DNA of 7,045 nt from Gammaproteobacteria bacterium (GTDB taxonomy: Bacteria; Pseudomonadota; Gammaproteobacteria; SZUA-229): positions 1 to 7,045 of the forward strand of contig JALTRC010000620.1 in the NCBI GenBank assembly GCA_026998145.1, read 5' to 3'. Below the pieces are notes generated by a model. It did no database searches. It saw only the letters and a list, made by a program, of their open reading frames with translations, and was not told where the DNA came from. The translations under genes and the position numbers were made by a program. This document shows positions 1 through 5,139 of the stretch, piece by piece. Every line of letters begins with the position of its first letter. Positions within the stretch are counted from its first letter, which is position 1.

Positions 1-2
1 GC

Positions 3-200
3 CGGCCAGTTGATTCTGCAAAGCTGGCCAGTCGTTATAAGGCCAGCCTGAATCCTACCGTGGTGTTTCTGGACTCCCGTGGGCGGGAGCTGTCCAAACG
101 CCTGGTTGGGGTGAGTTCGGTGGATTATTACGGGGGATTTCTGGATGCGGCCATTGAAGAATCCCGCCAGCGGATGCAGCGGATATTGTCGGCCCGGTGA
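3..200 (+). CDS. Thioredoxin-fold protein, C-terminal end (partial)
   Basis: The reading frame is open from the window's left edge (first full codon at position 3) to a TGA at 198-200, giving the last 65 residues. The segment NPTVVFLDSRGREL followed by a short helix-like tail (YYGGFLDAAIEESRQRM) is typical of the C-terminal half of thioredoxin-fold proteins: a cis-Pro-containing NPT strand, then a strand ending in D-x-x-G-R-E, then the final helix. The CXXC active site would lie upstream and cannot be seen, so redox activity is inferred. It lies on the same strand as dsbB, 166 bp downstream, which suggests a shared role in periplasmic or membrane thiol-disulfide exchange. It could belong to the DsbD C-terminal-like, SoxW-like or generic thioredoxin-like families; the fragment does not decide. 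Confidence 0.72.
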   Translation, partial: RPVDSAKLASRYKASLNPTVVFLDSRGRELSKRLVGVSSVDYYGGFLDAAIEESRQRMQRILSAR

Positions 201-204
201 AATT

Positions 205-346
205 TTTGACGCAAAGGCGCGAAGTGCGCAAAGCTGGGTTCCCGCCCACGGGGGAGCGACAGTTTTTACAAGGTCGGGTTGCGCTTTTTAACCCGACACC
301 TGATATTTTTATTCTTTTCTCCGCGCCTCTGCGCCTTTGCGTCAAA
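205..346. repeat. 142-bp intergenic element bounded by 16-bp inverted repeats
   Basis: TTTGACGCAAAGGCGC at 205-220 is perfectly reverse-complemented at 331-346. Between these arms lie a segment containing TCCCGCCCACGGG (240-252) and a second, smaller inverted repeat (273-297). The element fills most of the gap between the thioredoxin-fold gene and dsbB and ends about 20 bp before the dsbB start. A similar arm recurs once downstream of dsbB. No coding potential is apparent. It looks like a non-autonomous palindromic intergenic repeat; a MITE-like origin is inference. Confidence 0.7.
273..297. repeat. Small palindromic repeat, GTCGGGTT type
   Basis: GTCGGGTT (273-280) and AACCCGAC (290-297) form a perfect 8-bp stem with a 9-nt loop. 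The loop ends in a T-run, but this lies before the right arm, not after it, so it is not a standard intrinsic terminator. The same family appears at 992-1024 and 2894-2926. Confidence 0.65.
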
Positions 347-366
347 GCTTTTAAAACAGGATAAAA

Positions 367-885
367 ATGCTCAAAATCTTATCAACACTGGCAATAGGCC
401 GAAGCTACTGGCTGCTGCTGTTTATCTGGGGAAGCGCCCTGGAAACCACTGCCCTGTATTATCAATATGCGCTGGATGAATGGCCCTGTGTGCTGTGTAT
501 TCATGTACGCATTCTGGTGATGGGTGTCATTTTATTATCCCTGTTTGGCACGGTTTTTAAATTGCCTCGTCGAGCCATCAGTGTGTTTCACGGCTTAAAC
601 AGTCTGCTGCTGGCCTGGCTGCTGGAGCGCTCCTGGCATCTGCTGGGAGTGGAGCGGGGTTTTATTTTTGGTAGCTGTAATATGGAATCCGGCTTGCCCG
701 GCTGGTTTGCCCTGGATAAATGGTTTCCGTTGATCTTTGAAGTCCAGGCCTCCTGCGGCTATACGCCGGAGCTACTCTTTGGGGTAACCATGGCAGAGGC
801 GCTGCTGGTGATGTCTGGGGCTTTGTTATTGCTGAGCCTGCTGATGCTGGTTTTGAGTTTTCGCCGGGAAAGCCGGTCGGGCTGA
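367..885 (+). CDS. dsbB: Disulfide bond formation protein B
   Basis: DsbB is the inner-membrane quinone reductase that reoxidises the periplasmic thiol oxidase DsbA and passes the electrons to ubiquinone or menaquinone. The 172-aa product shows the family layout: four hydrophobic segments (about 14-32, 45-61, 71-88 and 142-163) and two periplasmic loops. The first loop has the CXXC pair in WPCVLC (C41, C44), followed by R48, a position tied to quinone interaction in E. coli DsbB. The second loop has C104 (FGSCN) and C130 (QASCG). All four cysteines fall at the E. coli numbers, so the protein should be catalytically complete. The ATG at 367 is preceded by a CAGGA ribosome-binding motif at 357-361. 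Repeat-like sequence lies on both sides. No DsbA gene is visible; the thioredoxin-fold gene upstream may be functionally linked. Confidence 0.95.
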   Translation: MLKILSTLAIGRSYWLLLFIWGSALETTALYYQYALDEWPCVLCIHVRILVMGVILLSLFGTVFKLPRRAISVFHGLNSLLLAWLLERSWHLLGVERGFIFGSCNMESGLPGWFALDKWFPLIFEVQASCGYTPELLFGVTMAEALLVMSGALLLLSLLMLVLSFRRESRSG

Positions 886-898
886 GATTTAATAAGCT

Positions 899-930
899 GG
901 TATCAGAGTCGAAAAAACGACTCTGACACC
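899..930. repeat. Stem-loop repeat downstream of dsbB
   Basis: TCAGAGTCG (903-911) and CGACTCTGA (918-926) form a perfect 9-bp stem around an A6 loop. GGT/ACC (899-901 and 928-930) extends it to 12 bp with one mismatch (A902/C927). It starts 13 bp after the dsbB stop. No T-run follows on the plus strand, so it is not a canonical intrinsic terminator, though it could stabilise the dsbB transcript 3' end. It may be an interspersed palindrome. Confidence 0.65.
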
Positions 931-955
931 TGAAACACAAAACTTCGCGTTCTTC

Positions 956-977
956 GCGCCCTGGCGTCAAAGCTTTG
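956..977. repeat. Diverged single copy of the GGCGTCAAAGCTTT arm
   Basis: This segment (CGCGCC, CTGGCGTC, AAAGCTTT) resembles the right arm of the element upstream of dsbB (about 327-352), in the same orientation and with a few substitutions. The matching opposite arm is not seen nearby, so it looks like a solitary or decayed copy. Confidence 0.5.
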
Positions 978-991
978 AAATAGCCCGGAAT

Positions 992-1024
992 GTCGGGTTA
1001 TGGCAAAAAGCGCCTAACGCCGAC
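992..1024. repeat. Palindromic repeat, GTCGGGTTA type, imperfect
   Basis: GTCGGGTTA (992-1000) pairs with TAACGCCGAC (1015-1024), leaving one bulged G at 1019 and a 14-nt loop. Read on the minus strand it begins GCAGGTCGGCGTTAGGCGC, a variant of the GTAGGTCGGGTT family at 273-297 and 2894-2926. It lies in the 271-bp gap between dsbB and rlmB. Confidence 0.55.
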
Positions 1025-1117
1025 CTGCGTCATTATCCACTAAAAATCATTTGCGGATAAAACTGCTTTTCAATAATCTAATCCACTCATTCAACCACCA
1101 TCCACCATCCCCAAACA

Positions 1118-1126
1118 TGCTAAACT
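1118..1126 (+). promoter_or_regulatory. Possible extended -10 promoter element for rlmB
   Basis: TGCTAAACT carries an extended-10 TG (1118-1119) and a -10-like TAAACT (1121-1126, four of six matches to TATAAT). No good -35 box lies about 17 bp upstream, which would suit an extended-10 promoter. Transcription would start near 1133, giving a leader of about 24 nt before the rlmB ATG. A weaker alternative is TTGCGG (1051-1056) with TAATCT (1074-1079), spaced 17 bp. Assigned by eye only. Confidence 0.35.
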
Positions 1127-1156
1127 GCCGCCAATTTTATTCACCCGAATCGATTC

Positions 1157-1903
1157 ATGGCCAAACACAAAACTGAGATTATTTTCGGCTTCCACGCCGT
1201 TGAATCCGCCCTGAAAAATGATCCTGCCAATATTCTGCAATTACTGGTAGAGGCCAATCGCCACGACAAGCGCATAAAGTCACTGCTGCATACGGCCGAG
1301 TCCCAGGGCATTGCCATTGAAACCTTAAAAAAAACCGATCTGGAAAAACGCTGTGGCAGCCGTAAAACCCAGGGGGTGGCTGTGCTGTATCGGGGTCAGT
1401 CGGCGGCGCCTCAGGTGTCTTTGGAAAAGCTGCTGCAAAAAGACAATGTGTTTTTACTGGTGCTGGATGGCATACAGGACCCCCATAATCTTGGCGCCTG
1501 TCTGCGCAGCGCCGATGCGGCCGGTGTGGACGGGGTGATTGCCCCCAAAGACCGTGCCGTAGGCATCACCCCGGTGGTGCGCAAGGTGGCCTGCGGGGCG
1601 GCGGAGTCCGTGCCTTTTATTCAGGTGACCAATCTGGCGCGAACTTTAAAGCAGATGCAGGATGCGGGCGTGTGGATTGCCGGCGCTGCCGGTGAAGCGG
1701 ATGCGCTGATTTATCAGGTGGACTTAAAAGGCAAGCTGGCGCTGGTGATGGGCGCGGAAGAAAAAGGCCTGCGGCGTTTGACCCGGGAAAACTGCGATCT
1801 GCTGGTCAAGCTGCCCATGGCCGGTCAGGTGGAAAGCCTGAATGTGTCCGTGGCCACGGGCATCTGTTTATTTGAAGCGGTGCGGCAAAGACTCAATGAC
1901 TGA
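1157..1903 (+). CDS. rlmB: 23S rRNA (guanosine-2'-O-)-methyltransferase RlmB
   Basis: RlmB is a SPOUT-class, SAM-dependent cytoplasmic enzyme that methylates the ribose of G2251 (E. coli numbering) in the 23S rRNA P-loop. The 248-aa product is close to the E. coli length. Residues about 7-80 form the L30e-like substrate-binding domain of the SpoU family (starts IFGFHAVESAL). The knotted catalytic domain follows, with motif 1 at DPHNLGACLRSA (108-119, including N111 and R117), motif 2 at VMGAEEKGLR (197-206) and motif 3 at LPMAGQVESLNVSVATG (219-235), the SAM-binding trefoil-knot loop. No clear Shine-Dalgarno sequence precedes the ATG at 1157, but the product starts just before the domain and no better start is visible. 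The 3' end overlaps the next gene by 8 bp, suggesting co-transcription. A closely related TrmH/SpoU paralogue is less likely given the length and motifs. Confidence 0.93.
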   Translation: MAKHKTEIIFGFHAVESALKNDPANILQLLVEANRHDKRIKSLLHTAESQGIAIETLKKTDLEKRCGSRKTQGVAVLYRGQSAAPQVSLEKLLQKDNVFLLVLDGIQDPHNLGACLRSADAAGVDGVIAPKDRAVGITPVVRKVACGAAESVPFIQVTNLARTLKQMQDAGVWIAGAAGEADALIYQVDLKGKLALVMGAEEKGLRRLTRENCDLLVKLPMAGQVESLNVSVATGICLFEAVRQRLND

Positions 1904-2897
1904 ACTGAGTGTGCTGATTCCCGCCTTGCTGGGGCCGCTGGCGGAATTAAAGGATGTGCAACAGCCATTGCCGAGCTGCAAGATTCTGAGCCACTGGCTG
2001 AGTCGTGGACAGCAGCTTGATGGCCTGCCCCGTGGTTATTTGCCGATGCTGACCCATTTGCTGGCTCTGGATAGCAATCTGTTTGCCGCCAAAATTTCAG
2101 CAAAAGCCGATGATATTGCAACAGATGGCTACACATTGCGTGCTGATCCGGTGCATTTCAAGGCAGAAATGGATCATGCAGTATTACTGGATCAGCATCG
2201 ACTCGGCATATATCCGGAAGAAGCGGAAAAACTGGTCAGCGCCTTTAACCGGCACTTTGCCGAAGACGGGCTGCAATTGACATATACGGATACCCGCCGC
2301 TGGTATCTGCGTTTTCCCGCAGCACTGGATATTCAAACCACCCCATTGTCACAGGCCATTGGCCGTAATGTGCATAACTTTCTGCCGCAGGGTAATGATG
2401 CCCGCCACTGGCGCAAAATCCTCAATGAAGCGCAAATGCTGTTTCACGGACATGATGTAAACCAGCGGCGGGAATCCGCCGGCCAGCTCACCATTAACAG
2501 TCTGTGGTTATGGGGGGAAGGTGAGCCTATAAAGGCAGCATCGCCGCCGGTTTTTGACTGGATAATGGGCGATGAAGTGCTGGCCTGTGGGCTGGCCAGA
2601 TACCAGAGGATAAACATGCTGCCCATGCAAAATGATTTTTCCGCCTGTCAGGGGCGGGGCCTGCTGGTAATCGACAGCTTATCCGCTGCGGCCAGCTATG
2701 GGGATGTGGAAGCCTGGATGGATGAAGTGAAAAAACTCTGTGAACACTGGCTAAAGCCATTGCAGCAGGGGCTGAAAGAGGGGCAGATCAGTTCCATAAA
2801 ACTTTATACGGACAATGGTCGAGGCTTTGAGATTCACCGGCGGCACCGATGGAAATTCTGGCACCGTGGAGATTGGAGAGACCTTGTTGAAAAGTAG
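1896..2897 (+). CDS. RpfE-family protein (often annotated phosphoglycerate mutase)
   Basis: This 333-aa protein matches the RpfE-type family as I recall it; database entries often call members cofactor-independent phosphoglycerate mutase, but the molecular function is not established. Recognisable blocks are ADPVHF (83-88), RWYLR (135-139), TTPL (148-151), GRNVHNFLPQG with the following W, LNEAQMLFH segment (156-184) and NQRRESAGQLTINSLWLWG (189-207). No signal peptide or membrane segment is evident. The start is placed at the ATG at 1896 because it overlaps the rlmB stop by 8 bp and gives the typical MTELSVLIPAL opening; an in-frame ATG at 1842 would add 18 residues that are merely out-of-frame rlmB. 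The gene sits directly before recJ, an rpfE-recJ association also known in the Xanthomonas rpf region. There is no rpfF, rpfC or rpfG here, so no link to diffusible-signal quorum sensing is implied. The TAG stop lies inside a palindromic repeat. Confidence 0.85.
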   Translation: MTELSVLIPALLGPLAELKDVQQPLPSCKILSHWLSRGQQLDGLPRGYLPMLTHLLALDSNLFAAKISAKADDIATDGYTLRADPVHFKAEMDHAVLLDQHRLGIYPEEAEKLVSAFNRHFAEDGLQLTYTDTRRWYLRFPAALDIQTTPLSQAIGRNVHNFLPQGNDARHWRKILNEAQMLFHGHDVNQRRESAGQLTINSLWLWGEGEPIKAASPPVFDWIMGDEVLACGLARYQRINMLPMQNDFSACQGRGLLVIDSLSAAASYGDVEAWMDEVKKLCEHWLKPLQQGLKEGQISSIKLYTDNGRGFEIHRRHRWKFWHRGDWRDLVEK

Positions 2898-2926
2898 GTC
2901 GGGTTAAAAAGCCCAACCCGGCCTAC
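2894..2926. repeat. Palindromic repeat overlapping the rpfE-like stop codon
   Basis: GTAGGTCGGGTT (2894-2905) and AACCCGGCCTAC (2915-2926) form a 12-bp stem with one G-T wobble and a 9-nt loop. The TAG stop of the upstream gene (2895-2897) is part of the left arm, and the right arm ends 8 bp before the recJ ATG. No T-run follows, so a Rho-independent terminator is not supported. In mRNA the hairpin would sit next to the recJ ribosome-binding region and could affect its translation or mark a processing site. Confidence 0.7.
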
Positions 2927-2934
2927 GGGAAATT

Positions 2935-4668
2935 ATGAAAAAACAAAATATAAAACATTACAGTGCTTCCATCTCACCGGATCTGCAAGCCTCCGACCTG
3001 CACCCGGTATTGCAGCAGGTATATGCCCATAGGGGCATCAGTAACCCTGCTCAAATTGAATACGAGCTGGCCAATATGCAGCCACCCTCCGGCCTGCTGG
3101 GTATGGATGAGGCGGTGGCTATTTTGCAGCCGGCGGTGGAGGCGAATAAAAAAATTCTCATTGTCGGGGATTTCGATGCGGATGGGGCCACCAGCAGTGC
3201 TGTGTGCTATCGGGCGCTCAATATGCTGGGGGCTACGCAAATATCCTATCTGGTGCCCAACCGTTTTGATTTTGGCTATGGGCTTACCCCCGAACTGGTG
3301 GAGGTGGCCAAAGATTATCAGCCGGATGTGCTGATTACCGTGGATAACGGTATTTCATCCATTAGCGGTGTGGCTGCCGCCAAAGCCGCCGGTATGCAGG
3401 TGGTGGTCACTGACCATCATCTGGCCGGTGATACGCTGCCCGAGGCCGATGCCATTGTGAATCCCAACCAGCCGGGCTGTACTTTTGCCAGCAAGTCACT
3501 GGCGGGTGTGGGGGTGATTTTTTATGTGATGCTGGCGCTGCGCCAGGCTTTGCGGGCATCCGGCTATTTTAATGAGCAGCGCCCCCAGCCCAATATGGCC
3601 AGCCTGCTGGATCTGGTGGCGCTGGGCACAGTGGCCGATGTGGTGCCCCTGGATGACAATAATCGCATACTGGTGGATCAGGGGCTGAAGCGTATTCGCG
3701 CCGGGCGCTGTTGTGTGGGCATACAGGCAATTTTGCAGCTGGCCGGGCGGGATATGGCCAGAGCCGTGGCCAGTGATATGGGCTTTGCGGTGGGGCCAAG
3801 GCTGAATGCGGCCGGGCGGCTGGAGGATATGTCCGTGGGCATCGAATGTTTGCTCACTGATGACATGGGCCGCGCCATGGATATCGCTTCCCAGCTGGAT
3901 CAGCTCAATCGCCAGCGCCGGCAGATCGAAGGGGATATGCAGCAGCAGGCCATGAAGGAATTACAGCCATTGCTGGATAGCCTGTCGGAAGCGCAGCTAC
4001 CCAAAGGTATTAGCATCTTTAATGGTGACTGGCATCAGGGGGTGATCGGCATACTGGCATCGCGCATCAAGGAAGCCTTTAACCGGCCGGTAATCGCCTT
4101 TGCGGATGCAGGCAATGGTGAAATCAAAGGTTCGGCCCGCTCTATCAAGGGGCTGCATATTCGGGATGCCCTGGATAATATCGCCACCCGCCATCCCCAG
4201 CTGATTATTAAATTTGGCGGCCATGCCATGGCAGCCGGTTTAAGTGTAAAAGCGGCCAATTTTGATGCCTTTAAGCAGGCCTTTCAGGATGAATGCGACA
4301 GACTGCTGGATAATGACGCCCTGCAGGGGGTGATTGAGTCTGACGGGGAGCTGATGGCTGAAGACATGACGCTGGAGCTGGCCGAGTGTTTGCGTAATGG
4401 CGGCCCCTGGGGGCAGCACTTCCCGGAGCCGGTATTTGACGGGGAATTTGAAGTGGTGGACTGGCGCGTGGTGGGGGAAAAACATATTAAAATGCAGCTG
4501 GCCACGGCAGAATCAGAAACCCTGCTGGATGCCATTGCCTTTAATGTGGCTGCGGATTATATGGAAGCCACAGATGGTTTTATCCGCGCGGCCTACCGGC
4601 TGGATGTGAACAGCTTTCGTAATAAAAACACTGTGCAGCTAATGATTATATATTTTGAAGGCATGTGA
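2935..4668 (+). CDS. recJ: Single-stranded-DNA-specific exonuclease RecJ
   Basis: RecJ is a cytoplasmic 5'-to-3' single-strand DNA exonuclease acting in RecF-pathway recombination, mismatch repair and processing of stalled forks. At 577 aa it equals the E. coli length. DHH-domain metal-ligand motifs are intact: VGDFDADG (77-84; D79, D81, D83), VDNGIS (136-141; D137), VTDHH (158-162; D160, H161, H162) and LGTVADVVPL (230-239; D235). GPRLNAAGRL (287-296) follows. The DHHA1 region carries WHQGVIGILASRIKE (366-380), KGSARSIKGLHI (398-409) and FGGHAMAAGLS (427-437). The last roughly 115 residues fit the C-terminal OB-like domain, ending in a YRLDVNSFRNKNTVQL segment similar to the E. coli end. The ATG at 2935 follows a weak GGGA (2927-2930). 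It is probably co-transcribed with the rpfE-like gene, 37 bp upstream. A decayed second copy of the gene's last 60 or so bases lies downstream. Confidence 0.97.
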   Translation: MKKQNIKHYSASISPDLQASDLHPVLQQVYAHRGISNPAQIEYELANMQPPSGLLGMDEAVAILQPAVEANKKILIVGDFDADGATSSAVCYRALNMLGATQISYLVPNRFDFGYGLTPELVEVAKDYQPDVLITVDNGISSISGVAAAKAAGMQVVVTDHHLAGDTLPEADAIVNPNQPGCTFASKSLAGVGVIFYVMLALRQALRASGYFNEQRPQPNMASLLDLVALGTVADVVPLDDNNRILVDQGLKRIRAGRCCVGIQAILQLAGRDMARAVASDMGFAVGPRLNAAGRLEDMSVGIECLLTDDMGRAMDIASQLDQLNRQRRQIEGDMQQQAMKELQPLLDSLSEAQLPKGISIFNGDWHQGVIGILASRIKEAFNRPVIAFADAGNGEIKGSARSIKGLHIRDALDNIATRHPQLIIKFGGHAMAAGLSVKAANFDAFKQAFQDECDRLLDNDALQGVIESDGELMAEDMTLELAECLRNGGPWGQHFPEPVFDGEFEVVDWRVVGEKHIKMQLATAESETLLDAIAFNVAADYMEATDGFIRAAYRLDVNSFRNKNTVQLMIIYFEGM

Positions 4669-4722
4669 GATCGTATAAAAGAATTCCTTATTGTAGGGTG
4701 GATCAAGCACCGCGGATCCACC
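4602..4722 (+). repeat. Direct duplication, copy A: recJ 3' end plus half-palindrome
   Basis: This segment runs from GGATGTGAACAGCTTTCGT inside recJ, through its stop codon, to the GGATCCACC at 4722. It is repeated in diverged form at 4772-4890. Both copies share the same order: recJ tail codons, TATTTTGAAG-like end, TGTGAG stop context, a GTATAAAAGAATTCC-like spacer, TTATTGTAGGGTGGATCAAGC and GCGGATCCACC. Copy A is the functional one, since it continues the RecJ frame. Confidence 0.75.
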
Positions 4723-4767
4723 GAGTGCAGGCAAGCAGGTGGATCCACTGCGTTTGATCCACCCTAC
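4693..4767. repeat. 75-bp palindromic repeat, GTAGGGTGGATCAA type
   Basis: Two nested inverted repeats are visible. The outer arms GTAGGGTGGATCAA (4693-4706) and TTGATCCACCCTAC (4754-4767) match perfectly over 14 bp. The inner arms GGATCCACC (4714-4722) and GGTGGATCC (4738-4746) match over 9 bp around a 15-nt centre. The structure amounts to two head-to-head copies of one GTAGGGTGGATC...GGATCCACC unit. It starts 25 bp after the recJ stop and ends 4 bp before copy B of the recJ-tail duplication. Confidence 0.75.
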
Positions 4768-4771
4768 AGCG

Positions 4772-4890
4772 GGATGTGAATAGCTTTTTAATAAAGCTGT
4801 GCGCAATTGCCATAAATTATTTTGAAGAGGTGTGAGCCCGCATAAAAAGATTCCTTTATTGTAGGGTGGATCAAGCAAAGCGGATCCACC
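4772..4890 (+). repeat. Direct duplication, copy B: recJ tail remnant plus half-palindrome
   Basis: This is the diverged partner of 4602-4722 and is collinear with it over about 119 bp. The TTATTGTAGGGTGGATCAAGC part is identical in both copies, while the recJ-derived part has drifted. The 3' end is a second GTAGGGTGGATCAAGC...GCGGATCCACC unit (4861-4890) that can fold with an 8-bp GGTGGATC/GATCCACC stem. Confidence 0.72.
4773..4835 (+). pseudogene. Decayed second copy of the recJ C-terminal coding end
   Basis: Read in frame from GAT at 4773, this stretch gives DVNSFLIKLCAIAINYFEEV and then TGA (4833-4835). The true RecJ end reads DVNSFRNKNTVQLMIIYFEGM and stop. The first five residues and the YFE near the end agree, with a net loss of one codon and many substitutions between. 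It has no start codon or upstream coding sequence and is not expected to be translated. It belongs to the longer nucleotide duplication at 4772-4890. The age and order of the duplication cannot be told from this window. Confidence 0.65.
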
Positions 4891-4914
4891 AGGGCACGAG
4901 CATCATAAAGGCGC

Positions 4915-5115
4915 AAATCTCCCCCGGCCCCTCTTTGCTAAAGAGGGGAGTGAATGAGTGGAAGCAAAGACAGCTTTTATTTTCCCCTTTTCTAAAGAGG
5001 GGAGTGAGTGAATGCAAGATAGTTTTTAATTCCCCCCTTTTAAAAAGAGGGAAGTGAGTGAATGTAAGATGGTTTTTAATTCCCCCCCTTTGAAAAAGGG
5101 GGGCAAGGGGGGATT
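4915..5115. repeat. Composite hairpin element A, four tandem units
   Basis: The element begins AAATCTCCCCC (4915-4925) and ends GGGGGGATT (5107-5115), a terminal inverted repeat. Inside are four tandem units, each with a C-run/G-run hairpin. Unit 1 (4915-4978) has a perfect 9-bp stem CCCCTCTTT/AAAGAGGGG at 4928-4948. Unit 2 (4979-5027, 49 bp) and unit 3 (5028-5077, 50 bp) share GAGTGAGTGAATG or GAAGTGAGTGAATG, then (C/T)AAGAT, then a T5 run. Unit 4 (5078-5115) is the CCCCCCTTTGAAAAAGGGGGG type. A two-unit version occurs at 6485-6587. Such C/G-run palindromes are widespread non-coding interspersed repeats. Confidence 0.75.
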
Positions 5116-5128
5116 CCCCCCCGATAAC

Positions 5129-5133
5129 AGGAG
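5129..5133 (+). promoter_or_regulatory. Ribosome binding site fixing the GTG start of pyrD
   Basis: AGGAG lies 6 nt before the GTG at 5140 and is the strongest Shine-Dalgarno match in the region, supporting GTG as the pyrD initiator. It follows 6 nt after a G6-ATT-C7 run (5107-5122) that could fold into a GC-only hairpin and limit access to the site. Confidence 0.8.
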
Positions 5134-5139
5134 AACACA

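Larger units (their letters stand above)
4669..5139. other. 471-bp gene-free, repeat-filled gap between recJ and pyrD
   Basis: In order this region holds a short AT-rich spacer (4669-4692), a 75-bp palindrome (4693-4767), the recJ-tail remnant with its attached half-palindrome (4772-4890), a 24-bp spacer, a C/G-rich four-hairpin array (4915-5115) and a second C/G run before the pyrD ribosome-binding site. I see no credible gene in it. Open frames that cross it only read through the repeats and give low-complexity peptides with recurring LLKRG or PLFxRG motifs. No convincing promoter for pyrD was found by eye. Confidence 0.7.

Noticed and set aside
55..345. 96-aa minus-strand frame across the thioredoxin-fold gene end and the gap
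   Set aside because: It is antisense to a protein-like plus-strand frame and to a palindromic element, and its product has no recognisable features.
899..935. Intrinsic terminator after dsbB
   Set aside because: The stem is followed by ACACCTGAAACAC instead of a T-run on the plus strand. On the minus strand the T6 is in the loop, not after the stem.
1842..1895. Earlier ATG start for the RpfE-family gene
   Set aside because: The extra 18 residues are an out-of-frame reading of the conserved rlmB motif 3 region. The ATG at 1896 gives the expected N-terminus and a usual 8-bp overlap.
2894..2934. Rho-independent terminator between the rpfE-like gene and recJ
   Set aside because: A strong hairpin is present but no T-run follows it. 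Only 8 bp separate it from the recJ ATG, so it better fits an interspersed repeat.
4866..5057. 63-aa plus-strand open frame, and a 96-aa minus-strand frame (4871-5161), across the recJ-pyrD gap
   Set aside because: Both are translations of the tandem hairpin repeats, giving recurring LLKRG or PLFxRG/K peptides. Neither shows any protein-like domain, and the minus frame runs into pyrD.
5065..5070. TAAGAT as a pyrD -10 promoter box inside the hairpin array
   Set aside because: No -35-like sequence lies at a suitable distance, and a similar CAAGAT occurs in the neighbouring unit, so it is explained by the repeat itself.
4979..5115. CRISPR array (regular 49-50 bp periodicity)
   Set aside because: The repeated units are contiguous, with no unique spacers of constant length, and units diverge throughout. 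No cas genes are present.
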